Assembly: GCA_017479935.1 (NCBI GenBank)
Contig: JAFVBO010000118.1
Coordinates: forward strand, 1 to 64,000
Direction of reading: 5' to 3'
Source of the DNA: Lachnospiraceae bacterium
Lineage (GTDB): Bacteria; Bacillota; Clostridia; Lachnospirales; Lachnospiraceae
DNA length: 64,000 bases
This document shows positions 53,307 through 62,538 of the stretch, in pieces; position 1 is the stretch's first letter; each line of letters starts with the position of its first letter. The notes beneath the pieces were generated by a model. That model saw only the letters and a list, made by a program, of their open reading frames with translations. It was not told the origin of the DNA and did not search any database. The translations under genes were made by a program, and so were the position numbers.

Positions 53307-56108
53307 ATGTGGAAGAAAACACAGATCAAGGATGCCATACGAAATATTGGGAAACAGAAAGTCTCGTTTCTGTCCATTGTCGTGATCGCCTTCATCGGCG
53401 TCACGGCGTATCTTGGAATTTTCTATTCCGCGCAGGCGCTACGAAGAAATGGTTCCGTCTTTTACAACCGGGTGGGGTACCGCGACATGGAAGTGGTATC
53501 CAGCCTGCTTTTTTCTGAGCAGGACAGGGAAGACCTTTGGATGGTGGAAGGCGTACAGGATGTGGAAGCGGTGTGGCAGGCGGATGCGAGAGTGTCCGCG
53601 GGCGATGCCTACGCGCATGTCACCGCGATTTCCCTGACGGAGCGGGTGAACCGGCCGGAGCTGAAAGAGGGAAGGCTGCCCCAGGAAGCGAACGAGTGTC
53701 TGATTGAAGGAATGCTGGCGGAGAAGATGGGCTGGCAGGTGGGCGATGAGGTGGAGCTGTCTGCCTTGGGAACCCTGTCCGCGGCCTATTTAAAGGGCGG
53801 CACGTACCTTGTCACAGGGGTCGCGGATCATCCGGATCACGCCAATCGCATTGTGACGCAGACGCTGTACGTCATGGTAACGCCGGAGGCGTTCGACCAG
53901 GAGCTGCTGGGCGGCTGCTTTATGAAAGCCGAGATCGTGACGGAAAAGCAAACCGAGCCCAATCGCTTTTCAGTCAGCTATGCGGACAGCGTAAAAGCCG
54001 TGGCAAGGCGCGTGGAGGAACTGGGGGTTACCTCGGCACAGCGCCGGGATCAGGAAGCGCGGGAGGAGTTTCGCATACGACTGGAAGCGGAAGAAGCGAA
54101 GCTTTCGGAGGCGGAAGCGGAGCTCATAGACGGTCGCGCCCGGCTGGAGGATGGCTGGAGGCAACTGGAAGAAGGAGAAGAAGAGCTGGCGCGTGCGCTC
54201 AAGCAGCAGGAAGCCGCCACGCCCCTCATCGCGCAGGCCATGCAAGCCGCGATCGACGAAGGAAAGGCCAAAATTGAAGCAGGCCGCAAAACCCTGGAAG
54301 AGGGGGAGGCGACCTATCAGGCCGGCCTGTTAGAATATGAAGAAGGAAAACGGCAGCTGGAAAAGCTGCGCGAAGAGATCGGCGGGCTGGATTCGTGCCG
54401 TTGGATCATTGCGGACGCGAAAGGCAATGTCAGCCTGGTGCAGCTGAGCTTTGGGTCCGAGAGCCTGGAGAACATGAAGGGAACCTTTGCCCTGATGTTT
54501 ATGCTCATCGGCGCGCTGGTGATTTTCGCCACCGTCAGCAAGATGGTGGATGAACAGCGAAGTCTGGTCGGGGCGGCCAAAGCGCTGGGGTTATGGAACC
54601 GGGAGATCTTTGCCAAGTACCTGGCCTTTGGGTGTCTTGCGACTGCCATCGGCACAACCCTTGGTGTTCTCGCGGCGAGATTTCCGCTGGAGCGATACAT
54701 TTTAAACAGCTATGACAACTACTACGTGTTTGACATCACAGGTCCGTATCTGGCCTGGGGGGCAACCGCGATCGTCTTTTTCGCGGGCCTTGGCTTATCC
54801 GCCGCCGCGGTGTATCTGGCGTGCCGAAAGCTATTGCGCGAATCGGTGGTCAGCCTGATGAACCCGCGCATCCCCGTGGGCGTGAAGAAGCGGCCGCGCA
54901 GCGAAGCAGACCGGCGTTCTCTCTATTCCCGCCTGATTATGCAAAATATGCGCACAGATCTGAAACGGGTGGTGGTGACGACCGTCTCGGTGGCCGGGTG
55001 CTGCACGCTGATTGTGAGCGGATTTACGTTCCGGCACGCCTTAAACGGAGCCTTTGAGGGGCAGAGCCAGCGCATCATGGAGTATGACGCGCGAATCCGG
55101 TTTGACGCGGAAAAAGACGGCGCGTCTGAAAGCATCCGCCGGATTGTCGAAGAAGCGGGCGGAGAGTGCGCCGAGCTGTTTGTGGGAACGGTTACGTATC
55201 AGATCAACGAGTTTCAGATGGCGGATTTCTGGTGCGGTGATTTAGGCGAGATCAGCCGGTTTTTCCATCTGTACGACTGGAAGAAGGGGACTCCGCTGGC
55301 AGTTCAGGAAGAGACAAAACTTTCTGCGGAACCGGATGCAGAAAGCAGACCGGCGGACATGGATGATGAAAGCGTAACGGCTGGCCTGCGGGAGGGTATC
55401 CTGATCCAGCGACGGATGGCGGAAATCTACGACCTCTCTGTCGGAGACGAACTGGAGATTGCCTTAGGCGGGACGAAGACGGCCCGCGTCCGGGTGGCCG
55501 GAATCTTTGAAAACTATATCGGGCGGCAGATACTGATGAGCCAGGAAGCATTTCGCCAGGCCTTTGGGGAGACGCAGGCGGCCAACGCTATTCTTACGCG
55601 CGGCCTGATTGCGGGCGAAGGCAGCTGGGAAAAGCAGCTGCGGGAGGTGCCCGGATTTGAAGAGATCGTGTTTGCCCAGGAGGATTTTGCAGTTTTTGAG
55701 TCCGCCACCGGGGTGTTACACACGCTGGTGATCCTGTTTATCCTGATGGCTGTTTTGATGGCGGGGGTCGTGCAGATGAACCTGACCAATCTCTATGTGC
55801 AGCAGAAGAAACAGGAGCTGACGGTGATGCGGATCAACGGATTTACGGTTCGGGAGGTGATCCTCTACATGATCCGGGAAACCGTGGTGATTACGGCCGT
55901 GGGGACGTTAGCCGGCGTCGCGATTGGATCGAATGTTGCCTATCATATCGTGCGCATTATGGAGCAGCCGTTTATCCGGTTTGAGCGGAGCGTCAGCCCC
56001 GCCGCCTGGGGGATCGGCATCGTCACGACGATCCTCTTTACGGTGATCGTGAATGTCATCGCTCTGCGGCCGGTGAGAACGCTGAAGCTGACGGAAGTGG
56101 ACAGATAA
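53307..56108 (+). CDS. FtsX-like ABC permease with long coiled coil
   Basis: A 933-residue permease of the MacB/FtsX class. First helix at about 18-40 (VSFLSIVVIAFIGVTAYLGIF), a large extracellular MacB-PCD-like domain, an Ala/Glu-rich coiled coil at about 250-355 (EAEEAKLSEAEAELIDGR, RLEDGWRQLEEGEEELARAL), and helices near 390-520. A second half repeats the plan with helix about 550, an extracellular domain and three C-terminal helices (LHTLVILFILMAVLMAGVV; TVVITAVGTLAGVAIG; WGIGIVTTILFTVIVNVIAL). The partner ATPase is just upstream. Such exporters often handle antimicrobial peptides or lipoproteins; the substrate here is unknown. Confidence 0.9.
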   Translation: MWKKTQIKDAIRNIGKQKVSFLSIVVIAFIGVTAYLGIFYSAQALRRNGSVFYNRVGYRDMEVVSSLLFSEQDREDLWMVEGVQDVEAVWQADARVSAGDAYAHVTAISLTERVNRPELKEGRLPQEANECLIEGMLAEKMGWQVGDEVELSALGTLSAAYLKGGTYLVTGVADHPDHANRIVTQTLYVMVTPEAFDQELLGGCFMKAEIVTEKQTEPNRFSVSYADSVKAVARRVEELGVTSAQRRDQEAREEFRIRLEAEEAKLSEAEAELIDGRARLEDGWRQLEEGEEELARALKQQEAATPLIAQAMQAAIDEGKAKIEAGRKTLEEGEATYQAGLLEYEEGKRQLEKLREEIGGLDSCRWIIADAKGNVSLVQLSFGSESLENMKGTFALMFMLIGALVIFATVSKMVDEQRSLVGAAKALGLWNREIFAKYLAFGCLATAIGTTLGVLAARFPLERYILNSYDNYYVFDITGPYLAWGATAIVFFAGLGLSAAAVYLACRKLLRESVVSLMNPRIPVGVKKRPRSEADRRSLYSRLIMQNMRTDLKRVVVTTVSVAGCCTLIVSGFTFRHALNGAFEGQSQRIMEYDARIRFDAEKDGASESIRRIVEEAGGECAELFVGTVTYQINEFQMADFWCGDLGEISRFFHLYDWKKGTPLAVQEETKLSAEPDAESRPADMDDESVTAGLREGILIQRRMAEIYDLSVGDELEIALGGTKTARVRVAGIFENYIGRQILMSQEAFRQAFGETQAANAILTRGLIAGEGSWEKQLREVPGFEEIVFAQEDFAVFESATGVLHTLVILFILMAVLMAGVVQMNLTNLYVQQKKQELTVMRINGFTVREVILYMIRETVVITAVGTLAGVAIGSNVAYHIVRIMEQPFIRFERSVSPAAWGIGIVTTILFTVIVNVIALRPVRTLKLTEVDR

Positions 56109-56193
56109 TGTAAAAAGCAACGAAGCCCGAATGGATTTTCGCCGCGGTGCTTAAGGGGCGATATTATATGGCGTGGCGCGCCCGTAAGGCCGC

Positions 56194-57378
56194 ATGGGAT
56201 TTACTATGGAACATCTGAGAAGACACAAATGGGCCTGGCGTTTTCTGCGCCTGATCGGAAGACCGTTACTGAAGCTACTGACCCACTATGACGATGAGGT
56301 CTGTACGGAAAAAGGACCACTCCTTGTCATGAGCAATCACAACACGAACCTGGATCCCCTGTTTTTGGGGGCGGCTTTTCCGGAATACGTGTCCTTTGTC
56401 GCCACGGAGCATGTCTTTCGCATGGGATTTGCGGGGAGAGTGATCCAGTACCTGATGGCACCGATCCCCTTTACAAAAGGCGGAATGGGAGCCGATGCGG
56501 TGAGGAAAACCATGCGGCGCCTGAAAGAGGGCGTGAGCGTGGTGCTTTATGCGGAAGGAGACCGGTCCTACAATGGACTCACGGGGCCGATCGAGGCGTC
56601 CACGGGGCAGCTGGCACGCGCAAGCGGCGCGACGCTGGTTACCTACCGCCTGGATGGGGGCTATTTTACCTCGCCTCGCTGGTGCGGGGCCGGGCTGCGC
56701 ATCGGAAAGATGACAGGCCGCGTGATGCATGTGCTGAAACCTGAAGAGCTGAAGGCCATGAGCGTGGAGGACATCAACGCGCTCATCCGGGACGATCTGT
56801 TTGTGGATGCCTATGCCCAGCAGAGGAAAAACCCCGTGCGCTACAAAGGGAAAAACCTGGCGGAGCACATGGAGACGGCGCTGTGCTATTGCCCGGTCTG
56901 CGGGCAGTTTGGGCGGCTGCACAGCGAAGGCGATACATTTTCCTGCGAATGCGGTTTTAGCGTGAAGTATACAGAGTATGGCTTCCTGGAAGGGGATCAT
57001 GCGCCGTACGACAATATCACGGACTGGGACAAGGCCCAGACGGAGGCCTTGCGGGCGCTGGCGGATGGCGGGAATGGGCCGTACTTTTCGGATGACCAGA
57101 TGGTGCTAAACGAAATCTTTCCGGACCGGCATGAGGAGACAGAGCTGGGAAGGGGAGAGATGACGCTTTTTTCGGATCGGCTGGAGTGCTGCGGCGAAAG
57201 CTTTCCGATCAAGGCCATCACAGGCACGGCCTTGTTTGGCCCGCAGACCTTTAACTTCTGCTGTGGAGGACGCTACTTTGAGATTAAATCAAAGGAAGTG
57301 CGCTGCACGCGCAAGTATGTGACAGTGATCCGTCACCTGTTAGACAAGGGAAGGAACGAGAATTCGTTTCCTGCATAG
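56194..57378 (+). CDS. PlsC-like 1-acylglycerol-3-phosphate acyltransferase with zinc-ribbon insert
   Basis: A 394-residue protein. The acyltransferase domain (about 20-215) shows the catalytic SNHNTNLDP (HX4D) and YAEGDRSYNG (EGxRS) motifs and transfers acyl chains to lysophosphatidate or a related acceptor in phospholipid synthesis. It differs from plain PlsC (about 240 residues) by a C-terminal half containing a CPVCG...CECG pair near residues 231-250, a likely zinc ribbon, followed by a small domain ending in a beta structure of unknown role. ATG 56194 has an AAGG site; ATG 56206 is possible. Monocistronic by spacing. Confidence 0.85.
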   Translation: MGFTMEHLRRHKWAWRFLRLIGRPLLKLLTHYDDEVCTEKGPLLVMSNHNTNLDPLFLGAAFPEYVSFVATEHVFRMGFAGRVIQYLMAPIPFTKGGMGADAVRKTMRRLKEGVSVVLYAEGDRSYNGLTGPIEASTGQLARASGATLVTYRLDGGYFTSPRWCGAGLRIGKMTGRVMHVLKPEELKAMSVEDINALIRDDLFVDAYAQQRKNPVRYKGKNLAEHMETALCYCPVCGQFGRLHSEGDTFSCECGFSVKYTEYGFLEGDHAPYDNITDWDKAQTEALRALADGGNGPYFSDDQMVLNEIFPDRHEETELGRGEMTLFSDRLECCGESFPIKAITGTALFGPQTFNFCCGGRYFEIKSKEVRCTRKYVTVIRHLLDKGRNENSFPA

Positions 57379-57429
57379 TTCAAAGGATAAGGCATACAAT
57401 TGAAGGCTCACAATTAAGAGGAGGAAAGT

Positions 57430-58809
57430 ATGGATTACTCAGCGGCAAATCAGGCTCTCTGGAGCGGACTCATTCAGCTTGGCATCGTGGCGGTGGCCAT
57501 TTTGCTTGCGCAGACACTTCGAAGAAAGCTTTCCTTTTTCCGGAAAAGCCTGATGCCTACGGCTGTTCTGGCGGGCTTTCTGCTGCTTCTTCTTCGCTCC
57601 ACGGGGTTACTGAAGCTTGACGCGGATATGCTGGAAACGATCACCTACCATGGGATCGCCATCGGCTTTATCGCCATGTCGCTGCGCGTACAAAAAGAAG
57701 GGGGCTCGGATCGCCATGCGGCGCTCGTGGGCGCAAAGAGCGGCGCGCTGATCGTCAGCGTGTATGTGGTGCAGGCGATTGTCGGGTGCCTGGTGGTGCT
57801 GGGACTTGCGTGGACGGTTATGCCCACGCTGTTTAAAGCGGCGGGCATCCTGCTCCCCATGGGCTTTGGGCAGGGCCCCGGTCAGGCCAATAACATCGGC
57901 AGCACCTATGAAGGACTCGGCTTTGAAGGCGGGCGCAGCTTTGGTCTTTCCCTGGCGGCCTCCGGGTATCTGGTGGCGTGCCTCGTGGGCGTGATTGCAC
58001 TCAATATTCTGGCGCGGAAAGGGAAGATTGCCAGAATCCAGCACGAGGAGCTGTCCGGCTCCGTGACGGTGGACTATTTCCAGAGCCTGGATGAAATGCC
58101 GCTTAGCGAATCTCTCGACCGGCTTTCCATGCAGGTGGCGTTGATCCTGATCACCTACCTGATGACGTTTCTGTTTACCTGGGGCGTGACAAGCGGGATC
58201 AGCGCGATCAGCCCGGGGGCGGGCAATACCGTGAATTCTCTTTTGTGGGGCTTCAATTTCATCCTTGGATCACTCATGGCGCTTCTCGTGAAGCTGTTCC
58301 TTTCCAAGATGAAAAGCCTGCACTTTATGGAACATCAATATCAGAACAATTATCTGCTTAACCGCATCAGCGGCCTGGCCTTTGACCTGATGATCGTGGC
58401 GGGCATCGCCTCCATCCGGATTGAGGAGCTTTCCGGACTGTGGGTGCCGTTTCTTCTCCTCACCGTGGCGGGAACGGTCGCGACGTGGGTCTATCTGGCC
58501 TGGATGTGTCGGAAAATTTATCCGACGTATTACTATGAGGGGCTGTTTAGCATGTTCGGTATGCTGACCGGAACCATCTCCTCCGGCGTGCTTCTTCTTC
58601 GGGAGATCGATCCGGATTACCGCACGCCTGCCGCGAACAACCTGGTGCTGGGGAGTTCCTTCGGAATAGGGTTCGGCTTCCCGGTGCTGATTCTGGTGGG
58701 AATGGCGCCGAAGAGTGATGTCCTTTTATATGTTGTCATCGCCATTTGCTTTGTATACCTGGCGCTTCTGCTGGCGTTTTTACTGTGGAAGGGAAAGAAA
58801 CGAAGCTGA
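57430..58809 (+). CDS. GltS-like sodium/glutamate symporter family protein
   Basis: A 459-residue membrane protein with about 11-12 helices. Seen: the N-terminal pattern QLGIVAVAILLAQTLRRKLSF and two reentrant-type loops GFGQGPGQANNIGSTYEG (about 152-170) and FGMLTGTISSGVLLLREID (about 376-395), comparable to the paired GltS family loops. GltS imports glutamate with sodium. The first loop departs from the usual GHGT form, so the substrate may differ. GGAGGAAAG precedes the ATG. It follows the acyltransferase gene by 51 bases; no functional link is evident. Confidence 0.8.
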   Translation: MDYSAANQALWSGLIQLGIVAVAILLAQTLRRKLSFFRKSLMPTAVLAGFLLLLLRSTGLLKLDADMLETITYHGIAIGFIAMSLRVQKEGGSDRHAALVGAKSGALIVSVYVVQAIVGCLVVLGLAWTVMPTLFKAAGILLPMGFGQGPGQANNIGSTYEGLGFEGGRSFGLSLAASGYLVACLVGVIALNILARKGKIARIQHEELSGSVTVDYFQSLDEMPLSESLDRLSMQVALILITYLMTFLFTWGVTSGISAISPGAGNTVNSLLWGFNFILGSLMALLVKLFLSKMKSLHFMEHQYQNNYLLNRISGLAFDLMIVAGIASIRIEELSGLWVPFLLLTVAGTVATWVYLAWMCRKIYPTYYYEGLFSMFGMLTGTISSGVLLLREIDPDYRTPAANNLVLGSSFGIGFGFPVLILVGMAPKSDVLLYVVIAICFVYLALLLAFLLWKGKKRS

Positions 58810-58909
58810 TCGGCTGTCGGAAGCAGAAATTGCGGTGGATGTACCGCAAGTATAAAAAAACACGCAGCGCTATGGCTGCTACACTATCCATGAAATCGCA
58901 GAGGAAACT

Positions 58910-59938
58910 ATGAGAAAAGAATTCAAAGCGTTAAAGGTTGTCAATGCATTAAAATCAGTCAAGCCGGTGAAGAAGGCTCAGTCATCGAAGAAAGGAAGAA
59001 GGTCTCAGAGAAGGAAACTGTTTGCCAAAGGCCCGGTGGTCTATTCCCGGCTGTCGGAGATCCCCGGTGGGCTGGCTTCGGAGACGCTGATCCCCGGCTG
59101 TCTTGTCCTGGAGGGCGGCGCTTTCCGCGGACTGTATACCCAGGGCTTTCTGGATGCCATGATGCAAAATGACCTGAATCTGTCCTGCGTGATCGGGGTG
59201 TCTGCCGGGGCGTTAAGCGGCATGAATTATGTGGCGGGACAGATTGGCCGGTCCGCGCGCACCAACTTAACCTACCGGCGGGACAGCCGCTACGTGGGCA
59301 CGAAGGCGGTGCTGAAAAGCCACAGCCTTTTAGACATCGGCTTTCTGGTGGAGGACCGGGGCGTTTTGGAACCTCTCAATTGGGAGCGCTTTAACCGGGA
59401 GGAGCAGCGGTTTATCGCCGTGGCCACAAACTGCGAGACCGGGGAAGCCGCGTATTTTGAGAAAGGCAAATGCAGCGATATCATGCAGGCGGTGCGCGCG
59501 TCGGCCACCATGCCGTACATCTCCCCGATGGTGATGATCGATAACGTGCCTCATTTAGACGGCGGGTGTGCCTGCAAAATCCCGTACGAATGGGCCCTTC
59601 AGGAAGGCTTCTCCAAAATCCTGGTCATACGGACAAGAGAGAGCGCGTATCGAAAGGCGGAGAAGGTCTCCAAATCGGCGACGCGCATCTATAAAAAGTA
59701 CCCGGCCTTTGCGGAAAAGCTCTCCGTCAGCAACCTGGATTACAACCGGCAGTGCGAGGAGATCGAGGCGCTTCACGCGGCCGGGCGGCTGCTGCGCTTT
59801 GCCCCGTCTAAGCCCGTGGAGGTGTCCCGGCTGGAGCGCAACATGGAAAAGCTGGGAGAGCTTTACTGGATCGGGTATCAGGACTGCCTGAATGCGCTGG
59901 ATGAGATTCGGGAGTATCTGGAGTGTACGGAGAAGTGA
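58910..59938 (+). CDS. Patatin-like phospholipase
   Basis: A 342-residue cytoplasmic protein of the RssA/YjjU type. After a basic 45-residue start (KKAQSSKKGRRSQRRK), the patatin domain (about 63-240) holds the oxyanion loop LVLEGGAFRGLYTQG, the nucleophile serine in GVSAGA and the catalytic aspartate in HLDGGCA. It should hydrolyse acyl esters of lipids. GAGGAAACT precedes the ATG. It stands alone, close to the lipid acyltransferase gene, which could suggest membrane lipid turnover. Confidence 0.9.
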   Translation: MRKEFKALKVVNALKSVKPVKKAQSSKKGRRSQRRKLFAKGPVVYSRLSEIPGGLASETLIPGCLVLEGGAFRGLYTQGFLDAMMQNDLNLSCVIGVSAGALSGMNYVAGQIGRSARTNLTYRRDSRYVGTKAVLKSHSLLDIGFLVEDRGVLEPLNWERFNREEQRFIAVATNCETGEAAYFEKGKCSDIMQAVRASATMPYISPMVMIDNVPHLDGGCACKIPYEWALQEGFSKILVIRTRESAYRKAEKVSKSATRIYKKYPAFAEKLSVSNLDYNRQCEEIEALHAAGRLLRFAPSKPVEVSRLERNMEKLGELYWIGYQDCLNALDEIREYLECTEK

Positions 59939-60037
59939 TTTTCGGAACGCTGGTTATGCTAAGGCCTCATAATTTGTGCTATAAGAAAATTTTGGTGTAG
60001 TTCATCCAAATCAGGCATTCATAAAAGGAGTAAGCAC

Positions 60038-61150
60038 ATGAAACTGACGAAGATTGTGATTACCGGCGGCCCGTGCGCGGGAAAAACCACCGCCATGAGC
60101 CGGATCCAGAAAACGTTTTCCGAGAAAGGGTACAGGGTTCTGTTCGTCCCGGAGACCGCTACCGAGCTGATTACGGGCGGCATTGCGCCTTGGACCTGCC
60201 GGGACCGGGTGTCCTTCCAGACCTGTCTGCTGAAACTGCAGAATGCCAAAGAGAGGGCGTTTGAAGAAGCTGCTCGCACCATGGACGCCGAAAAAGTTCT
60301 GATCGTCTGTGATCGCGGGGCTTTGGACAGCAAGGCCTATATCACGCCGGCGGAGTTTCAGACGCTTTTGCAGGGGCTGAATGAAAACGAGGTGGAGTTA
60401 AGGGATAGTTATGACGCAGTATTCCATCTGGTAACTGCAGCCAAAGGCGCTGTCGAATTCTACACCACCGCCAACAATGGCGCGCGCACGGAGACACCCG
60501 AGGAGGCTGCTTTGCTTGACGATAAGTTGATCGCCGCGTGGACGGGGCATCCGCACCTTCGTGTGATCGACAATCGCAGCAGCTTCGAACTGAAAATCAA
60601 ACGCCTGCTTTCGGAGATTGCCGCGTTTTTAGGGGAGCCGGAGCCGTTTGAGATCGAGCGCAAGTTCCTGATTGCGTACCCGGATGTTTCCCTCCTGGAA
60701 CAGAAGGAAAACTGCCGCCGGGTGGATATCATTCAGACCTATCTGAAGGCGGAACCCGGGTCGGAGCGCCGGATCCGACAGCGCGGAGAAGATGGGCACT
60801 ATCTGTACTATGAAACCATCAAGCAGCCGGTGAACGGCATGAAGCGCGTGGAGATCGAACGGCGCCTCACGGAGCGGGAATACTTAAGGCTCCTGATGGA
60901 AAGTGACCCTGCCTGCCATCCGATCCGGAAGACGCGGTATTGCCTCACGATGAATAACACGTACTATGAAATTGATCTGTATCCGTTCTGGAAGGATCAG
61001 GCGATTATGGAAGTCGAGATGTCCGATGAGACGGAGGAGATTGAGATTCCCTCATTTATCCAGGTGATTCGGGAAGTGACGGAGGATGAGAATTATAAAA
61101 ATGCGGCGTTGGCGCATTTCCCGCTGGAAGCAGACCTGCAACGCAGATGA
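60038..61150 (+). CDS. P-loop ATPase fused to CYTH (triphosphate tunnel) domain
   Basis: A 370-residue two-domain protein. The N-terminal AAA_28-like P-loop domain (1-200) has Walker A ITGGPCAGKTTAM and Walker B VLIVCDRGALDSKAY. The C-terminal CYTH domain (about 205-360) begins with the EIERKFLI hallmark and continues with acidic/basic alternating strands (RRIRQRGEDGHYLYYETIKQ; RVEIERRLTEREY; YYEIDLYPFW) lining a triphosphate tunnel. CYTH enzymes hydrolyse inorganic triphosphate or bind nucleotide triphosphates; the kinase-like partner domain suggests a nucleotide-processing enzyme, substrate unknown. AAAGGAG precedes the ATG. Confidence 0.9.
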   Translation: MKLTKIVITGGPCAGKTTAMSRIQKTFSEKGYRVLFVPETATELITGGIAPWTCRDRVSFQTCLLKLQNAKERAFEEAARTMDAEKVLIVCDRGALDSKAYITPAEFQTLLQGLNENEVELRDSYDAVFHLVTAAKGAVEFYTTANNGARTETPEEAALLDDKLIAAWTGHPHLRVIDNRSSFELKIKRLLSEIAAFLGEPEPFEIERKFLIAYPDVSLLEQKENCRRVDIIQTYLKAEPGSERRIRQRGEDGHYLYYETIKQPVNGMKRVEIERRLTEREYLRLLMESDPACHPIRKTRYCLTMNNTYYEIDLYPFWKDQAIMEVEMSDETEEIEIPSFIQVIREVTEDENYKNAALAHFPLEADLQRR

Positions 61151-61185
61151 CATTCTGGCATCCTTAAGGCTGTATTACGGCAACA

Positions 61186-61240
61186 AAAATGAGGCATTTC
61201 CTCTGCCTACATTCGCTTGCAAAGTGGTATGCCTCATTTT
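61186..61240. terminator. Inverted repeat between convergent genes
   Basis: AAAATGAGGCAT (61186-61197) and ATGCCTCATTTT (61229-61240) match perfectly across 31 bases. Its place between converging genes and the A/T ends suit a bidirectional terminator, though the loop is long. Confidence 0.5.
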
Positions 61241-61311
61241 ACTGCCACTCGAATACAGTGTTTTGAATATGAGTTTTTTAACTCATGTCATGGATCCTCT
61301 CTTGGATTTGC

Positions 61312-62277
61312 CTATTTGGTATAATCGTAGAATCCCTTACCGGCGTTCACACCGGTCTCGCCCTTGTCGATCTTCTCCTTCAGAAGCTTGCCAAGGCGGT
61401 TCGTAAGGCTGCCCTCTACCTGAGCATCCGGCTTCATCTGGTTGATGTTGTAGGCGGTCTCCAGGCCGACAATGTCCAGAATCTTGAACGGACCTGCCGG
61501 TGCGCCGGTGGCCAGCTCCCAGGTCTTATCGATTGTCGGAACGTCGGCGACACCGTTCGCCCACAGAGCCTGCGCAGCGCTTAAGAACGGAACAAGCATG
61601 GAGTTTAAGATATAACCGGGCTGTTCCTTGTGAAGCTCTAACGGAATCATGTTGATCTCATCCGCGAAAGCAACAGCAGCCTTAAAGGTTTCCTCGGAGG
61701 TGCCGGCGTGGCCCATGATCTCCGCGGTGTTGTTCTTCCAGATCGTGTTTGCGAAATGAACCGCGCAGTACTTTTCCGGGCGACCGGTGTAGGACTGGAA
61801 CGTGCTGGGGAGCATGGTCGAGGAGTTTGTAAAGAGCAGTGTCTTCTCCGGCATCACATCCTTTAATGCGTTGTACATGCCGATCTTGGCTTCCGGATTT
61901 TCCGTCATGGATTCGATGACGATGTCCGCATCCGCGACGGCCTTGGCCAGATCGAGCTCGATGTGAACATGTTCGGCAAAATTCTTCTTCGCGGTTTCAA
62001 TCAGCGCGTCGATGCTTTCTGCTGTCGCGCTCTTCCAGTCGCGGATCAGGCCCTTCGGGTAGACGAAAGCACCCATGGGGCTTCCGACTAAGGCCTTCGC
62101 CTTTGCGAGATCCTCCAGCATGAGGTTCGAGTAACGCTCAATCTTCGGCTGGGTTCGTCCGATGGAACTCTCGGAACGAAGCCAGAAAGTGACATCCTTT
62201 CCGGCATACGCGCACATCAGGCCAATCTGCGTGCCAAGTACGCCGCCGCCGGCAACTGTAATCTTCTGTGATTTCAT
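61312..62277 (-). CDS. 3-hydroxyacyl-CoA dehydrogenase family protein
   Basis: A 321-residue NAD-dependent dehydrogenase. Rossmann motif VAGGGVLGTQIG at residues 8-19, VIESMTENPEAKIGMY (the catalytic-domain glutamate region), TNSSTMLPSTF and AVHFANTIWKNNTAEIMGH (with the catalytic His), and the C-terminal helical domain GPFKILDIVGLETAYNI. It oxidises 3-hydroxyacyl-CoA to 3-oxoacyl-CoA. No other beta-oxidation or butyrate gene lies nearby, and the FANTIW in place of HFFNP is unusual for classic Hbd, so the substrate may be atypical. GGAGGT precedes the ATG on the minus strand. Confidence 0.9.
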   Translation of the reverse strand: MKSQKITVAGGGVLGTQIGLMCAYAGKDVTFWLRSESSIGRTQPKIERYSNLMLEDLAKAKALVGSPMGAFVYPKGLIRDWKSATAESIDALIETAKKNFAEHVHIELDLAKAVADADIVIESMTENPEAKIGMYNALKDVMPEKTLLFTNSSTMLPSTFQSYTGRPEKYCAVHFANTIWKNNTAEIMGHAGTSEETFKAAVAFADEINMIPLELHKEQPGYILNSMLVPFLSAAQALWANGVADVPTIDKTWELATGAPAGPFKILDIVGLETAYNINQMKPDAQVEGSLTNRLGKLLKEKIDKGETGVNAGKGFYDYTK

Positions 62278-62391
62278 GTTTTTACCTCCGTTTGTACATA
62301 CTGTTGTAGGTGGGTGTAGATGAAACTTGGGTAAAAAGTTTACTTTGCATGGTATTATCTCTAAATATTTAGATCAATACCCCTTTCCCCG

Positions 62392-62444
62392 TCTGCAAAG
62401 AATATCAAAGAAGTTCTTTTTTGTAAAGGGACATTCTTTGCAGA
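62392..62444. promoter_or_regulatory. 12-bp inverted repeat in a divergent promoter region
   Basis: TCTGCAAAGAAT (62392-62403) is mirrored by ATTCTTTGCAGA (62433-62444), and the interval contains AAAGAA-G-TTCTTT (62407-62419). It lies between the dehydrogenase (minus) and the DUF1349 gene (plus), a typical operator position. Function unproven. Confidence 0.4.
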
Positions 62445-62538
62445 AAGTTGGAATACACAAAGAAATACTGCGACTGAGTTAAGAATATCAACAAAAATAG
62501 ATATCAAGTCGTTAGAATATCATTGTAAGAGGAGATGT

